From Smittium culicis (taxonomy: Eukaryota; Kickxellomycota; Harpellomycetes; Harpellales; Legeriomycetaceae): DNA of 64,000 nt. This document shows, one piece after another, positions 48,411 to 59,674 of this stretch. The stretch lies in contig LSSN01000011.1 of NCBI GenBank assembly GCA_001970855.1, positions 1-64,000 of the forward strand. The letters run 5' to 3'. The notes beneath the pieces were generated by a model. The model was not told the DNA's origin and did not search any database. It saw only the letters and a list, made by a program, of their open reading frames with translations. A program made the position numbers and the translations under genes. Each line of letters starts with the position of its first letter. The stretch's first letter is position 1.

Positions 48411-49690
48411 TTTTTTTTTTTTTCTCAGAGAGTTTATTAAACATAATTAAAAAGAATACTAAACACCATCAAAATATATTTAAAAAGTTAAAAAAATATT
48501 AAAAAATAATTTTTCAACCGACCCCCCTCCGCCGCTCTAGCAGCTCCATACCCACTGGGTATTGATTTAAGGGAGCTGGTAAATCACTTATACTTTCTAG
48601 TATAAGCGATCTGGCAACACGAATGCAGATCAAAAATTTGGCAGTTTCCAGCTCAATAAATTGTTCATCAGCGCCAGCGCGGATCTGAATTAAAGGTTTT
48701 TTTGACTCCTCCCCTCCCCCCAAGGAGTTTTCCAACTAGCCCCAACTTGGCTTCATTAGAATTAGAAAACGAAAAATTATTTTTATATTGGATCGAGGAT
48801 GATATGTGCTGGCTGGTCATTTTATTACCGGTTTTTGTTCCACATAGTGCAGTCAAGTATTATGCGATCAGTTGTCTCAGGCATCCTGGGCTTGCAAAAC
48901 GGGCAAAATTTTTTATATTTTTCATTGATTATTTCGGCGTTGGCCAGGCTCTGGGCAGTCCAGTAGCTTCACATTCGCATTTTACCCACATCATTGAGGT
49001 TCTTTATCTGGTCTGGGTATTCTGCATGGAGGTCTATCTAATTTCTTTTTCTTTTTATGTTACGACTTATATCCCAGAATTTAATTTTTGATTTATTTTT
49101 TTTTGATTTTTTCTGTTGGCCAATGAGATCACTATTTGACCAGCATCATCAGTCATACAGTGCCTGTTGATCCGCCTAGAACATTCAGTCACCCAGGTGG
49201 ATGCCTTTTGCTTGATTGGCAGTTTAGTCAGGTCAGCTATCCACGTCTTTGATTCTGGCCATTTGTTAAAAGCTCGCTCACGAGAGGAGCTGGTGCGGGG
49301 GAAACACTGACGATAGTACTTACTCTTCTTGTACCCGCTCAATGGCCACGTTTTCCCCTAGTTTTGCAACCAGTCGTGTAGCCTGGATTGGGCGGACTTG
49401 GTGTTCACTCATACAGTATGTTACGCCCCCAATAAAATCCAATCGGCAGCAGAAAGTAGTTTATGAACCTTGTTTTCACTGCGGTTAAAATTTTTGGTTG
49501 GGTTAGAAAGCCATACGCAGCATACATATTTTTCTGTGTCTATAGCTAATTAGTTTTTGATCATATCATATCAGCAACACTTCACTTGCTATTCATCTAT
49601 AGCCCAAGTTGGTGTACTGATCAGTTGTCTTTACAAGTTGGTTCTGCAATAAAAATTTTGAAACATTGTTACAGTTTATGGCCAATACCG
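48411..49690 (-). mobile_element. Decayed LINE-type non-LTR retrotransposon, 3' half
   Basis: The minus strand shows a broken ORF: a piece with EHQVRPIQATRLVAKLGENV (about 49330-49415), a second frame of 91 codons at 49067-49342 with SKTWIADLTKLPIKQKASTW, then a cysteine motif CPFCKPRMPETTDRIILDC (about 48850-48906). The last resembles the C-terminal CCHC-type motif of LINE reverse-transcriptase proteins, with Arg where the His is expected. A final frame ends LNQYPVGMELLERRRGVG at 48514. A 3' untranslated region, TTTAATAAACTCTCTGAGA and a poly-A run (T run at 48411-48423 on the plus strand) follow. Stops and frameshifts make it inactive. The 5' end was not found and the right boundary is approximate. 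Confidence 0.75.
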
Positions 49691-50059
49691 CGCACTTTAA
49701 TGCGTTCACTCTTTGAAAGCGGGTTGATTGCTCTTTAATTGTATTTCTTAGCCAAATGTTAAATAATAAACCGAACTATAAAAAAAAATTAATGCTATGA
49801 TTTTTTTATATGTTATAAAGTGTGTATAAAAAGTAATAATCATCACGGCGAAATAAAAAAGAAGTAAAAAAGCAATATTTAGTCAAGTGTTTGTAACGAT
49901 AAAGTAATTTATTCAAGTATTAATTACAAACTTAGTAAAAAAAAAAATCTACAAAAAATTTTTAGTTAAAGAGATGAAGGGAAAATGAGAAGATAAAGAA
50001 GAAAAAGAAGAAAAGGAAAGGATGAGGTATATATGGCTTGAAGGAGGGGGAAAAGATAA
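49691..50059. other. Spacer between LINE relic and REI1-like gene
   Basis: AT-rich; A-rich near 49930-50020 on the plus strand. It should contain the 3' untranslated region of the REI1-like gene. Nothing else was recognised. Confidence 0.45.
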
Positions 50060-51575
50060 TTATATAGGATTTTGTTGGCGGAAATGTTTTTGTAGACCGT
50101 TAGCTTTCATTCCTATTCTGGCATTAAAGTCAGCATGGAACTTCTTTTCTTTAACATTGACCATATCTTTCCAGATTTGTTTGCCACCTGGAAGAGCCAT
50201 GATGACGGCTTTAGACCTGGGGCCAGACCTTCTGTTGGATAGAGATTTAACAGCAAGTTCAGATCTGCTGGCAGCAGTTGTGGCAACAGTGGCTTCTTCT
50301 TCTTGAACTTCATGGCTTGTGAGTAGTCTATGAATTTGGACAGATTCCTTTTCTTCAGCAAAAGATAGATTTTGGTCATAAATGTGTTTTAAAGAGCGAT
50401 GACCAATGCGGTTTCCGTTGGGAAGGATGAGTTCACCATCTTCTTCTTGGAGATATACTTGGCCAGATAAAGCGCGTTTAGCACCACTTTTGAGTTCAGA
50501 AGGATCGACATTTGCGCCGTTAGAGATATCGGAATAGTCAACATCATCAGGATATGTGGAGCTGAAATCATAGTAGTCAGAGATTTCCAAGACATCAACC
50601 TCGGTTTCATAGGCGATTTTGCAGTGGCCTAGATCAACCATATGTCTTCTGACAGCTTCTAAACTTTTTAGACCTTTTCCACGGCCGTTGCAATACAGGC
50701 AAACATTAGCAACAGTAACCTTTTCACCGAGATAACCGATGAGGCCTTTTAGGTCGACGAGGTATTCAGAGTCAGGGATGAAGAATGAGTGGTCGATTTG
50801 CATGTGTTCAATATTTTGTTTTAGTGAAGAGGCTCTGTGGTTACAGAACAGACAGTCTTCAATTTCAAGCCTGCGAGCGATTTTCATTTTCTTTTCAATG
50901 AGGTTTAGTATTTCGGCTTCGCTTGTAGCACTATCTAGCTGTTTGTTAAGTTTTTTTTCAATATTGCGATGTTCCTTGATTTCAGATAATAGGTCATTAT
51001 TTATAGATAGGTTATTGAAGCGAGTAGAAGTAGTAGTATGAGGAGCAGGCTTAGAGGAGTGAGATTCAGTTTCACTTTCATTTTCACTAAGAGGGAAATC
51101 CTCGTCTTTTGAATTATCGTTAATAAGTTCAGCAATTGCTAGGTTATCTTCTTGTTTTTGCATATTTTTAACTAGTAAAAGCTCAGCGTCTTTATGCTTT
51201 TTAGAGTTTAGGTGGTTTTCAAAAGCGTTTTTCGAGGAGTAATATTTTCTATAGGAAAAAATCAATAAGAAGACGGTTATTGTGATTTTCGAAAGAGTAG
51301 CTATTTTTTATTATAAGGGGGGGGGGTACTTACTTGCAGACTTGGCAATCAGCGCCAACGCTTACTTTATCGTTTTGGGCTTCTTTGTTCTTTTGGGCTA
51401 GAAGTCTTTGGGCAAAACCTTCAGCGTCAACAGGGGGCAGCTGGACAACCTTTCTTTTAAGATTGTATCTGTGCCAATCGGTTTGGTAATGGGCGCGCTG
51501 TTGTTCGGAGGTATGGAAGGCAACTTGACATGCAAGGCATGTGAATAGAATGGAGGAGTCTAAAGAGGAATCCAT
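50060..51575 (-). CDS. Rei1/ZNF622-like zinc-finger 60S ribosome biogenesis factor
   Basis: Two exons on the minus strand, 51575-51334 and 51248-50060, joined across an 86-nt intron (GTAAGT...CTATAG): 476 aa. Four zinc fingers: C13/C16/H29/H35; C77/C80/H93/H99 (split by the intron); C213/C216/H229/H234; and C264/C267/H283/H289. KYYSSKNAFENHLNSKKHKD after the second CxxC and the end ANGLQKHFRQQNPI are family hallmarks. Between fingers 2 and 3 there is an acidic Ser-rich stretch and then a Glu/Lys helix. Family members work in the cytoplasm in late 60S maturation, recycling the Arx1-Alb1 export factors and probing the exit tunnel with the C-terminus. The gene is divergent from the WD40 gene. 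The start at 51575 gives a complete first finger. Confidence 0.93.
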
Positions 51576-53486
51576 TTTTTTAAAGTATTGAGTTGTTGGT
51601 AGGCGAGCTAGTATTTGGCGGAGGGGTGTTTAAATTAAATAGAAAGTGGGTTGTATAAAAAAAGAGATGATATTATAATTGGTATTATTCTAAGCTTCAA
51701 AGCGGGCGATTTGAAGAGCTTTTATAATAGCTAATTTTTTGTTGAAAAAAGCTATAAAATTTTTTTTTAAAATAGTTCGAAGAGTTAAAAAATTGATTAG
51801 TAATTGGGACATAAATTGCGCAGCACATTTCTGGTTGGCTGAATCAATGTTGTTTAGGCCAATGGTTGAACTTTTTTTAAAGTTAGGGAAAGTCAATTAA
51901 GGGCGCCGGGAATTATTGGATACATTTGATCAATGGCAAGATGGGAGATATGCGGCAAGAAGGCGCAGCATTTGGCCAATATATTTGACAGGCTTACAAA
52001 TACAGTAGACTGAATATTTCAATGATGGTAAGAAACAGACATATTAGCACTTATTTTTTTGAGCCAATCCAGCTGAGCCGTTTAGCAAAATAACGTTCAC
52101 GCTCCTGTTTACAAATCACTCCGTCTATAAGCTTGGAAATTACAGGTGTGTACGGAATATATTTATAGGCAAGAAATTATAAAGCCAAAGAGCTCTAGTG
52201 TTAAATCAGCGCACAAAATTATTAATAGGTTGGCAAGATGGTGTAGTAACCGAATTTGTGGAGGTATATAGTAAGTTGTGGCTGTAAATAAGTGATAGAA
52301 ACAGACAATAATATATAAATAAACAGTTTTTGTAGTGTTGCGGATATAACAGTAACAGACAAGTTCGAGCAAGAATAAGAACAAGCAAAAGTACAAGAAA
52401 GAGCGTTTGAATAGTTGCATGCTGGGTCCGGGTGGGTATGTGCGTGGACTGGGATGTTGGTGCAGATTAAATATATGAATATTGGGGTAATAGTAGCGGC
52501 GGTACTGAAAATGTACGCAGTATACATGTATTTGAATGGGACAAGTATTGCTGCGCCATATCGAATTGGCTGCAATTACTGCCGCAGTAATTTCACCAAC
52601 AGTATTCGAATCTATATACGCTCATGTGTTTTGGGGATTTGAACTTTGTAGCTGAATATTTAAAGACTTAAGTGTCTCTGCGGAATAGATAAAAGTAAAC
52701 TATTCGTCAAGCGGAGCCACATTTTTGTTTTCTCCTCCAGCTAAGCGTATGGTTGCTTTTATTGTATTTATTCTACCAGAATTTATAAGCAAGGGATTGC
52801 ATTTATTTTATAAAAAATGGTTCAATTTGGACTCGGTGCCAATAGCTAGTTAGATTCGAATTAGTACATGTGCTTATTGGATGGCGATGCACTAAAAAGG
52901 TCAATAAAATTATTTATGGTAATTCGCAAGTATTTCGCAACAAATTAAATCAAGATAGATGATATATTTTTATCCTTACTGATGGGCAGCCTAAAAATGC
53001 TGAGGAAAGTGTAAACTCAAGAGCTTATTGCATTTAGACGCGATTTAGACAAATTGGGAAGTCGAATAAGGCATTTAAAAAAGAGCTGGATGCCAAATAA
53101 AGTGTAAAAAGCAAAATGGGTTTAGGTGTCAATGCGAGTCAACTTCATCTGGAAAAAAAAAGATGTCAGATTTAGATGAATCTATACACCACTAAACTAA
53201 GCCAAATAACTTCAGAGCCAAAAAAAAAAAAATTACCCCCAAACCCAGAAGCCCCGCGTTACTTGAAACTGACTCCTAAAAACGCATTGCTTACATATAA
53301 AACCCAGAAACTTATGCGCTACAAGCCCACTGCCTAATTATACTACAATAAACTTTCTACTAAATCCGTCTTCCTTTACTTAGCACTCACTCATCTCTCT
53401 CTCTCTCTCTCTCTCCCTCACTATACCCACTTCCGCTCAAATATTTTAATCTCCCCCTCTATATTACTCTTACTATTTTACTCGCC
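51576..53486. other. Divergent intergenic region between REI1-like and WDR20-like genes
   Basis: 1.9 kb without a supported gene. Overlapping open frames of 60-117 codons at 51690-51896 and 52163-52642 have no recognisable domain and conflict with each other. It must contain both promoters. The end next to the WD40 gene is pyrimidine-rich, with a CT repeat at about 53393-53432. Confidence 0.5.
53393..53432 (+). repeat. CT microsatellite in the WDR20-like promoter
   Basis: About a dozen CT repeats (CATCTCTCTCTCTCTCTCTC and onward), 55-95 bp upstream of the ATG at 53487. Pyrimidine tracts are common in fungal promoters and leaders; whether this one is functional is unknown. Confidence 0.8.
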
Positions 53487-56310
53487 ATGTCAAAAGAAGA
53501 AACCAGAACCGAATTCCAATCCCCTGAAGGAGTCTGGCATTTGTCTATGGACGTAACCGCTTCCATAATATCAAACCAAATTTTGCCCAAAATTGATCCT
53601 GAAATGCCCTACGAATCATACAATAAACCCCCCACCAGCATCGTAAACGGCGACATTGAAAATTCATTAATGTATAAAGGTACCGATAAACCCGCCGCAA
53701 AAACTACTAAAACTGCAATGGTCGGCGGTATGCTAATTTACGACTCCCATATCAAAAACTCAAATAATTTTAGAGATAATATGGTAAACATGACTGAAAA
53801 TGGTAAAGCAATACATAACCCAACCCACTTTTCCATCATTTCCGCCCCTTACAGAGCCCAGATTTCTAAAAAGCCTGAACCGGAAGAAAAACGAATGTTT
53901 GGCCTCCTTAATAAAGTCAAAAAAGATAAACCTACTGCAAACTCCAAAAATACTACCCCCGTGCCTGAGCCTTCAAAAGCTCCTGCAAAAATTCTAAATT
54001 CCTCAAATTCTTCTCAATCACCCACATTTACTTCCGATCATCCCCAAAGAATTTCTTTATCCAACCCCATAAACTCTCCCCTCTCAGACTCCAACTCTCA
54101 TGATTTAATCTCTGCAGGAAAAAATAATAGTCCCCTCACAGAAATTCATTTCGACTTTGAAAAAAATGTTTTAAAAAATGAAAACTCCGAAGTCAAAGGA
54201 ATCATAAACAGAGTCAACTCTAACTTCGTCTCTAAAATCATTATATCTCAAAACGCAAGCAAATGGTTATCCTCGACAATCCCTCAAACTCAATTTCTTT
54301 TTTTTAATGGCCCAAGATCTTTTATCTGGGTAGGAATGTGTGCAAGAGAAAAGGTACCTTTAACTATTTCCTAAAAATAAAAATATCTCCCCATTACCCC
54401 TATTTATTTTCATCTAAATCAGTACCTTTTATATTTATCGCTAACTATTTAACTCATTTTATTTTCTCTAAACTTTTCTCCAGGATCAAATATTATCTAG
54501 AATAGATTTCTCGGATAACACCCCTACTTGTCACGATGTCAACTTATTGACCCGCTCTGAAACAAAGTTAGACATTATTTTAGGTTTTGCTTGTGGTGAC
54601 TTGCTATGTTATGATCCTCTCCAAGGAAAGTATGACAGATTAAATAAAAATACCGAAGACTACGGCGAAATAACTAAAGTCAAATGGGTCCCTGGCTCTG
54701 AATCTCAATTCATCGTTAGCACCGGTCTAGGCTATCTCATGCTTGTTGATAGATCAAAAGATTTCTCTTGGAACTCCAAAATAAAACCCCTCTATTCTGA
54801 AAATAATAGCCCCGATAGATTTGATACTTTCGAAAACACTAAATTAAAATCAAACCCCATATCCTTATGGAAACTTAGTGAATCCTCTATAACCGGTAAG
54901 TGCTCCCCTTATTCTTTTGACCCTTTTTATTGCTTTCAACTATTCACAAACATTTTATTTTCTCTTTTCTCTCTTCTCTTTTTACTGCAAACCACATATC
55001 CAATAAACCCTTTTTAATTTTCTTAAATCCAGATTTCTCGTTCTCCCCTGACTGTGTTCATTTAGCAGCTGTTGGAAAAGATGGCTTTTTAAGAGTTATC
55101 AACTATAAGAAAAAACAGTATTTACTACTCCTCTCCCCTTTTTTTAACCTTTAATATCTCTTATTATTATACTCGAATCTTTATTCATACTAATATTCCT
55201 TTCATTTTATTTTTAGGCTTTTGGATGTTTACCCATCGTACTTTGGTCCATTTTCCTGCGTCTGTTGGAGTGGAGATGGAAAATACATTCTAGTAAATAT
55301 ATATTATCTCTCTTTCTCTCCCCCCCCCTCCTTGTCATAAATTTCTAGATATAAAAACTTTTAAACATAGAGTTTTCAATATATTTACATTTTTATATTA
55401 CTTTAGACTGGTGGAAAAGACGATTTAGTCTCAGTTTGGTGTTTCTTAGGTAAAAAGCTAGTAGCTAGATGCATCGGCCATGAGTCATGGGTACTTATAT
55501 TTCCTACCTATTACTAATATCTAATTCATACACTACAGAAATTAGATTTTTATAGTTTTTATTCTTATACCAAAGCAATTAATTGGTTAATATTCTGATT
55601 TTTAGGTAACTAGTGTTGCTTTTGACAATAACTTGTCAGACAACCCTGATGAGTATCGATTTGCTTCTGTTGGAGAAGATTCAAATTTGATTTTATGGGA
55701 TTTCTCTCTTGCTTCGCTATCTAGACCAAAGGTAAAAAAAAAATTAATGTTTATAATTTCTAGTATATAATAGCATTCATATTATCTAAATTCGGAATGA
55801 TTTATTACAACTTAAATCTGAGAATTTTTGCAAAATGAGAAAATATGATCAACCTTATTAGATAACGAAATTAACCCCATAATATATCTTTTTTAATAAA
55901 GCTTCTTTTAATTAATGATAAAACTTAGTCTTTCTACCCAAAGAATTCCAGCTTTGTTGAAGTAAATGCTGAAAACCAAAATTCCAGTTTAGATGTGGAA
56001 AGCAATGGTGCTATTGTTAAAACAGATAAACCAACTGTGCACGATCGAGCTTCCAGAAACGACATATCTATCTTGCAGCCTATCTCCGTAAATATTTTAC
56101 CTTTATTTATAAGTTTAAAATATTTTAATTTTTTACTAATTAATAATTTCCTTGAAATTTATAATCAAAAAAAAAAAAAAAAAACAGTCTGTTAAAATTC
56201 ACAATCAGCCTATTTGCAGTTTGCAAGTCTATAAGAATTGTTTAGTAACCGCGTGTAACCATGGGAAAATCAGGTCATGGATCAGACCAAATAAACCAGA
56301 ATTGTGTTGA
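53487..56310 (+). CDS. WDR20/CreC-like WD40-repeat protein, eight exons
   Basis: Exons 53487-54353, 54484-54895, 55033-55117, 55217-55292, 55407-55490, 55606-55731, 55944-56087 and 56188-56310: 638 aa, all phases consistent and all introns GT-AG. Residues 1 to about 260 are Ser/Pro/Asn-rich and probably disordered. WD40 repeats follow: [23 protein letters not shown] (about 353-367), [20 protein letters not shown] (about 427), [12 protein letters not shown] with [15 protein letters not shown] (exons 4-5), GHESWVTSVAFD (exons 5-6) and [14 protein letters not shown]. The end has [18 protein letters not shown]. This matches WDR20 and fungal CreC, regulators of USP12/46 (CreB-type) deubiquitinases; in Aspergillus the pair acts in carbon catabolite repression. 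That role here is inferred. It converges on the panB-like gene, stops 477 bp apart. Confidence 0.92.
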
Positions 56311-56787
56311 ACATTTTTATTTTACAAGGTTCCTTAAACTTAACCTTTATTTATACGCATCTATTATTTTAATCATTAGTTTTTAATTTTATTTAGTCTA
56401 CATTACTATTTTTTTTTTCTTTTTTTTTTTTTTCCAAAAATTGCTTATATGTTTACAGGATGAATGTGTTTGAAGAGTTATTAATATATTTTTCAAAAGT
56501 AAAGTATAAATTGATTACTTTGTATCCACGAAGATTTTTTTAATGTATTAAATTTTTTTATAAAGTATGTATGGATTGTAAGTTTAAAGTTAAATGAGTA
56601 TAATTCAATGTTTATGGAGGAGGGGGTAATAATAAAAAATGGCTTATAATATGAATAATTAATAGATTTATATTAAAATGTATTATCAGAAGGAAAAAAA
56701 AAGTGGAGTATGGTTAATACAATTAAAGGTTAAGGTATAGGAAATGAAAGAGGGGGGGGGAGGGCTTTGCATAAATGGTGTGTTTAT
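56311..56787. other. Convergent spacer between WDR20-like and panB-like genes
   Basis: AT-rich 3' untranslated regions of both genes, including T-rich runs near 56408-56435 and a G run just before 56760. No gene. Confidence 0.55.
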
Positions 56788-57813
56788 CTATACTTCAATA
56801 TTGTGAGTTTTCAAAAAGTAGTCGCGAATTTCGTCGCTGGTCTTTTGGTTGACGTTGTACGTGTGCAGATCTTTGATGGGGTAGTTGAGAGCGTTGACGT
56901 CGGCGGTGAAGGCGTCGACGGCGGAAGAGAGGGTGAGGCCGGCGTTCGCATAGACTTTAACGAATTTGGGGAGTTGGTTTGGTTCGACGTTGGAGAGGTT
57001 GGAGATATCGGGGAGAACAGCGATCTGACCGGAGGTGAACCTGCCGGCGCCGATGCCAAACGTCGGGATTCCGATGAGTTTGGTGATTCCGCGGGCGACG
57101 AGTTCGGGGACGGCTTCGAGGACGATCATAGAACAGCCGGCAGCTTCGAGGGCGCGGGCCATGGCGAGGAGGTTGGCAGCGGCGGCGGGCGTCTTGCCCT
57201 GGACGCGGAAGCCGCCGAGCTGCATGATCGATTGCGGGGTGAGGCCGATGTGCCCGCAGACGGGGACGCCGGCAAGGCCGACGACGTGGCGGATGCGGTC
57301 GATGATGTGCTCGTTGCCGCCCTCGAGCTTGACCATCTCGGCCTTGCCCTCGGCCTGCAGCCGGATCGCATTGCGCACCGCCAGCTTGTTCGACTCGTTG
57401 TACGATCCGTACGGCATGTCGACGACGAGCATCGGCTGGGTCAGGGCGCGTGCTACAGCCTTCGAATGATGGATCATTTCGTCCATCGTCAGATCCAGCG
57501 TCGTGGTGTGGCCAAGCACGGTCATGGCGAGCGAATCGCCAACTAGCACCGTGTCTACCGCATCGCTGTTTGCGGCTTTTGCCGATGGGTAGTCGTGGGC
57601 TGTTATCATGGTCAGCTTCGCATTGTTTCTATACTTTTTGTTCAGGTCGATAATCGTCTTTTTCTTTGGCGCTTGAATGGGCTGTGTGCTGTAAGGTCTA
57701 TTTTTTGGGAATTTAGATTGAATAGCGGTAAATCGGGACTCGAAGCTTGAGATTTTTAATGCATTTTCTAGGTTTCTAAGCATAAATCGAGCTCTACTTG
57801 CTGAAGAATTCAT
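56788..57813 (-). CDS. Ketopantoate hydroxymethyltransferase (PanB/Ecm31-like)
   Basis: Single exon, 341 aa. The enzyme (EC 2.1.2.11) transfers a hydroxymethyl group from methylene-tetrahydrofolate to 2-oxoisovalerate, giving ketopantoate for pantothenate and CoA. Residues 1 to about 50 are basic, Ser-rich and almost without acidic residues, like a mitochondrial presequence. The TIM barrel follows, starting TIIDLNKKYRNNAKLTMITA. Expected metal and substrate residues are present: Asp93 (VGDSLAM), Asp132 (VVDMPYGSY), Glu164 (VKLEGG) and Glu233 (VLEAVPE). GHIGLTPQ and FGIGAG are intact. After GAG, the usual HD pair reads PD (LPDISNL), an atypical detail. The middle of the gene is strikingly GC-rich (44 of 60 bases at 57181-57240) against an AT-rich genome, while the first 60 or so codons are AT-rich like the neighbours. 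Confidence 0.95.
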   Translation of the reverse strand: MNSSASRARFMLRNLENALKISSFESRFTAIQSKFPKNRPYSTQPIQAPKKKTIIDLNKKYRNNAKLTMITAHDYPSAKAANSDAVDTVLVGDSLAMTVLGHTTTLDLTMDEMIHHSKAVARALTQPMLVVDMPYGSYNESNKLAVRNAIRLQAEGKAEMVKLEGGNEHIIDRIRHVVGLAGVPVCGHIGLTPQSIMQLGGFRVQGKTPAAAANLLAMARALEAAGCSMIVLEAVPELVARGITKLIGIPTFGIGAGRFTSGQIAVLPDISNLSNVEPNQLPKFVKVYANAGLTLSSAVDAFTADVNALNYPIKDLHTYNVNQKTSDEIRDYFLKTHNIEV

Positions 57814-59674
57814 GATATCTTTAATTTTTCTATTGATTCAAAAGTCTAGCGCTGGTACGTAGTAAATAATGAGAATTAATTTTTAATAAAAAAGATTTTA
57901 TTTTGATATCCTAATTTGAAATGAGCAAAATACGATTATATTTTGAGAATTATATTTTTATCCTATCCTTTCTGGTTTATTCGATGAGTAACAACGTGTA
58001 CTACAAAGCGTAAATATCAAGACTAAGTGGTATGGTATTTTATAAAGGCTTTAAACGCGGATTTTTAGTACAACTTGTAACTTGTCCACGAAATAAAGAT
58101 AGTATAAGGTTTGGAATTTTGGCTTTCCTAGATTTAGATTTAGAGTTATTTATATTAGGTGATATTGATTCAGTAACACAGTTTTGCGTATGGTGATTGG
58201 TTTCTGGAATATAAAGCTCGCTTTGTAATTTTAAATTGATTGGGATTTAAGTATATCTTAATTTGATTCAGATTTTTAGTTTATAATTTTTTTATGGCGG
58301 TGGAAATAATGGACGATTGAAAGCAGCGGAATTTATTATAGCTGGCCTAAATTTTTCTGGTCTTTTTCTAATTGAACGTGAAAAGGCTATTTTAATGAGA
58401 CTGGGTATTTTGGTATTAGTATTTTAGTTTTAGATTATGATTTTTTGCTGAAACTGTGAGTCACTGATGCAAAAAAAAAAGAAGATATTGGTGTGAGGGC
58501 GGGAGATATGGCAGAAATGGTTAAGTATTTATAATAACCAGATCAGCAGGTATTTCGTGTTCTCAAAATGAATATCTTGCTAAAAGTTTTTATTTAAGAA
58601 AATTTCTTATCTATATCGAGATTTTCAATGGAAAGTTATTTGCAATGCCTCCGATCATTGCAATAAATTTTTTTTTTATTAGTATGAAGCGAATTTTGGA
58701 TTTTTTTTTTTGTACTTGTTTCAAGTTCTGTAGATATAGATAATGATATGAAAGCTTTTACGCCCAACAGTTCAAAAAAACAAATTTATACAAATATAGA
58801 GGTATAATAGGCGATTACTTATTCCCAAACCATAATTTGGTTGCATTTTTTTAAAAGAAAGGGATATATTAATCTTAATTTACCCGCATTATGGCTTTGA
58901 CTCAAGAAAACGTTACCATTCTTAAGAAGAAATAAAAAAGATAAGAACTTTTAGATGTTCTGCGCCACGGAAAATCCGAAAAATGGCTCATAACTTTGCA
59001 TTCATTTTTACCATTTCTTATACTTGTTCATTTCCCCTGTCTAAATTAAAGAGAGAGAGAAAGACAGAGAGCGAGATTTAGATAGAACTTCTAGATAAAA
59101 ATATACAATGAGTATAAATAACATTTAGACAATATGTAAATTTTTTTATGAGCGTTTATACGAGCTAACAAATGTAGTTGATTTAATATACAATTTAGTT
59201 TATATAGGATAAAGGCAGTATCATAGCCAGAGTAAAATATTTTTCAATTTGGAATTATCTAAGCAAGATATAAGTTATAAAACAAATGATTGCATAAAAA
59301 TTTTTATTTTTTTAAAAAAGAAAAATTATTTTGAAACATTTTAAAGCCGCTAAAAATTTGCAAGATGGTTGATATATGGACTTAAATAAATAGAGACGCG
59401 CTAATATATACCAGCTCAGAGCTAATAATGTGACTGTAAGCATACATTAGGACATTTGCAAATATAGTGGCAAGCTGTTTTATGTTTATTCAATAATTGT
59501 AAATGTTAAAAACGGTAAGTATCAAGATAAGATAACCATTGTAAATCTTATACTTGAATGAAATGAATTTTTTTTTTATTTTAGTAGAAGTAGAAGTGGT
59601 TGTAGTAGTTTCTGATTAGATATGTAGTATATCCAATAAATACAAGTTTTATTGCAAGTGGGTGGTTAATATAT
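57814..59674. other. Intergenic region upstream of the panB-like gene
   Basis: 1.86 kb with no supported gene. A 14-codon frame starting ATG at 58891 is too short to call. A GA-rich run lies near 59050-59082. Confidence 0.5.

Noticed and set aside
48702..49091. 129-codon plus-strand open frame
   Set aside because: Antisense to the LINE relic; the minus strand carries the cysteine motif and the LINE-like frames.
51690..51896. 68-codon minus-strand open frame upstream of the REI1-like gene
   Set aside because: Begins with TTG, no domain recognised. Could be an exon of a small unknown protein, but there is no support for splicing.
52163..52642. Overlapping open frames of 60-117 codons on both strands
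   Set aside because: They conflict with each other and show no family motif or consistent codon use.
56767..57546. 259-codon plus-strand open frame
   Set aside because: Antisense shadow of the GC-rich panB-like gene; GC-rich DNA has few chance stops.
58891..58935. 14-codon frame starting MALTQENVTILKKK
   Set aside because: Too short to judge. Looks coding-like but has no neighbours in frame.
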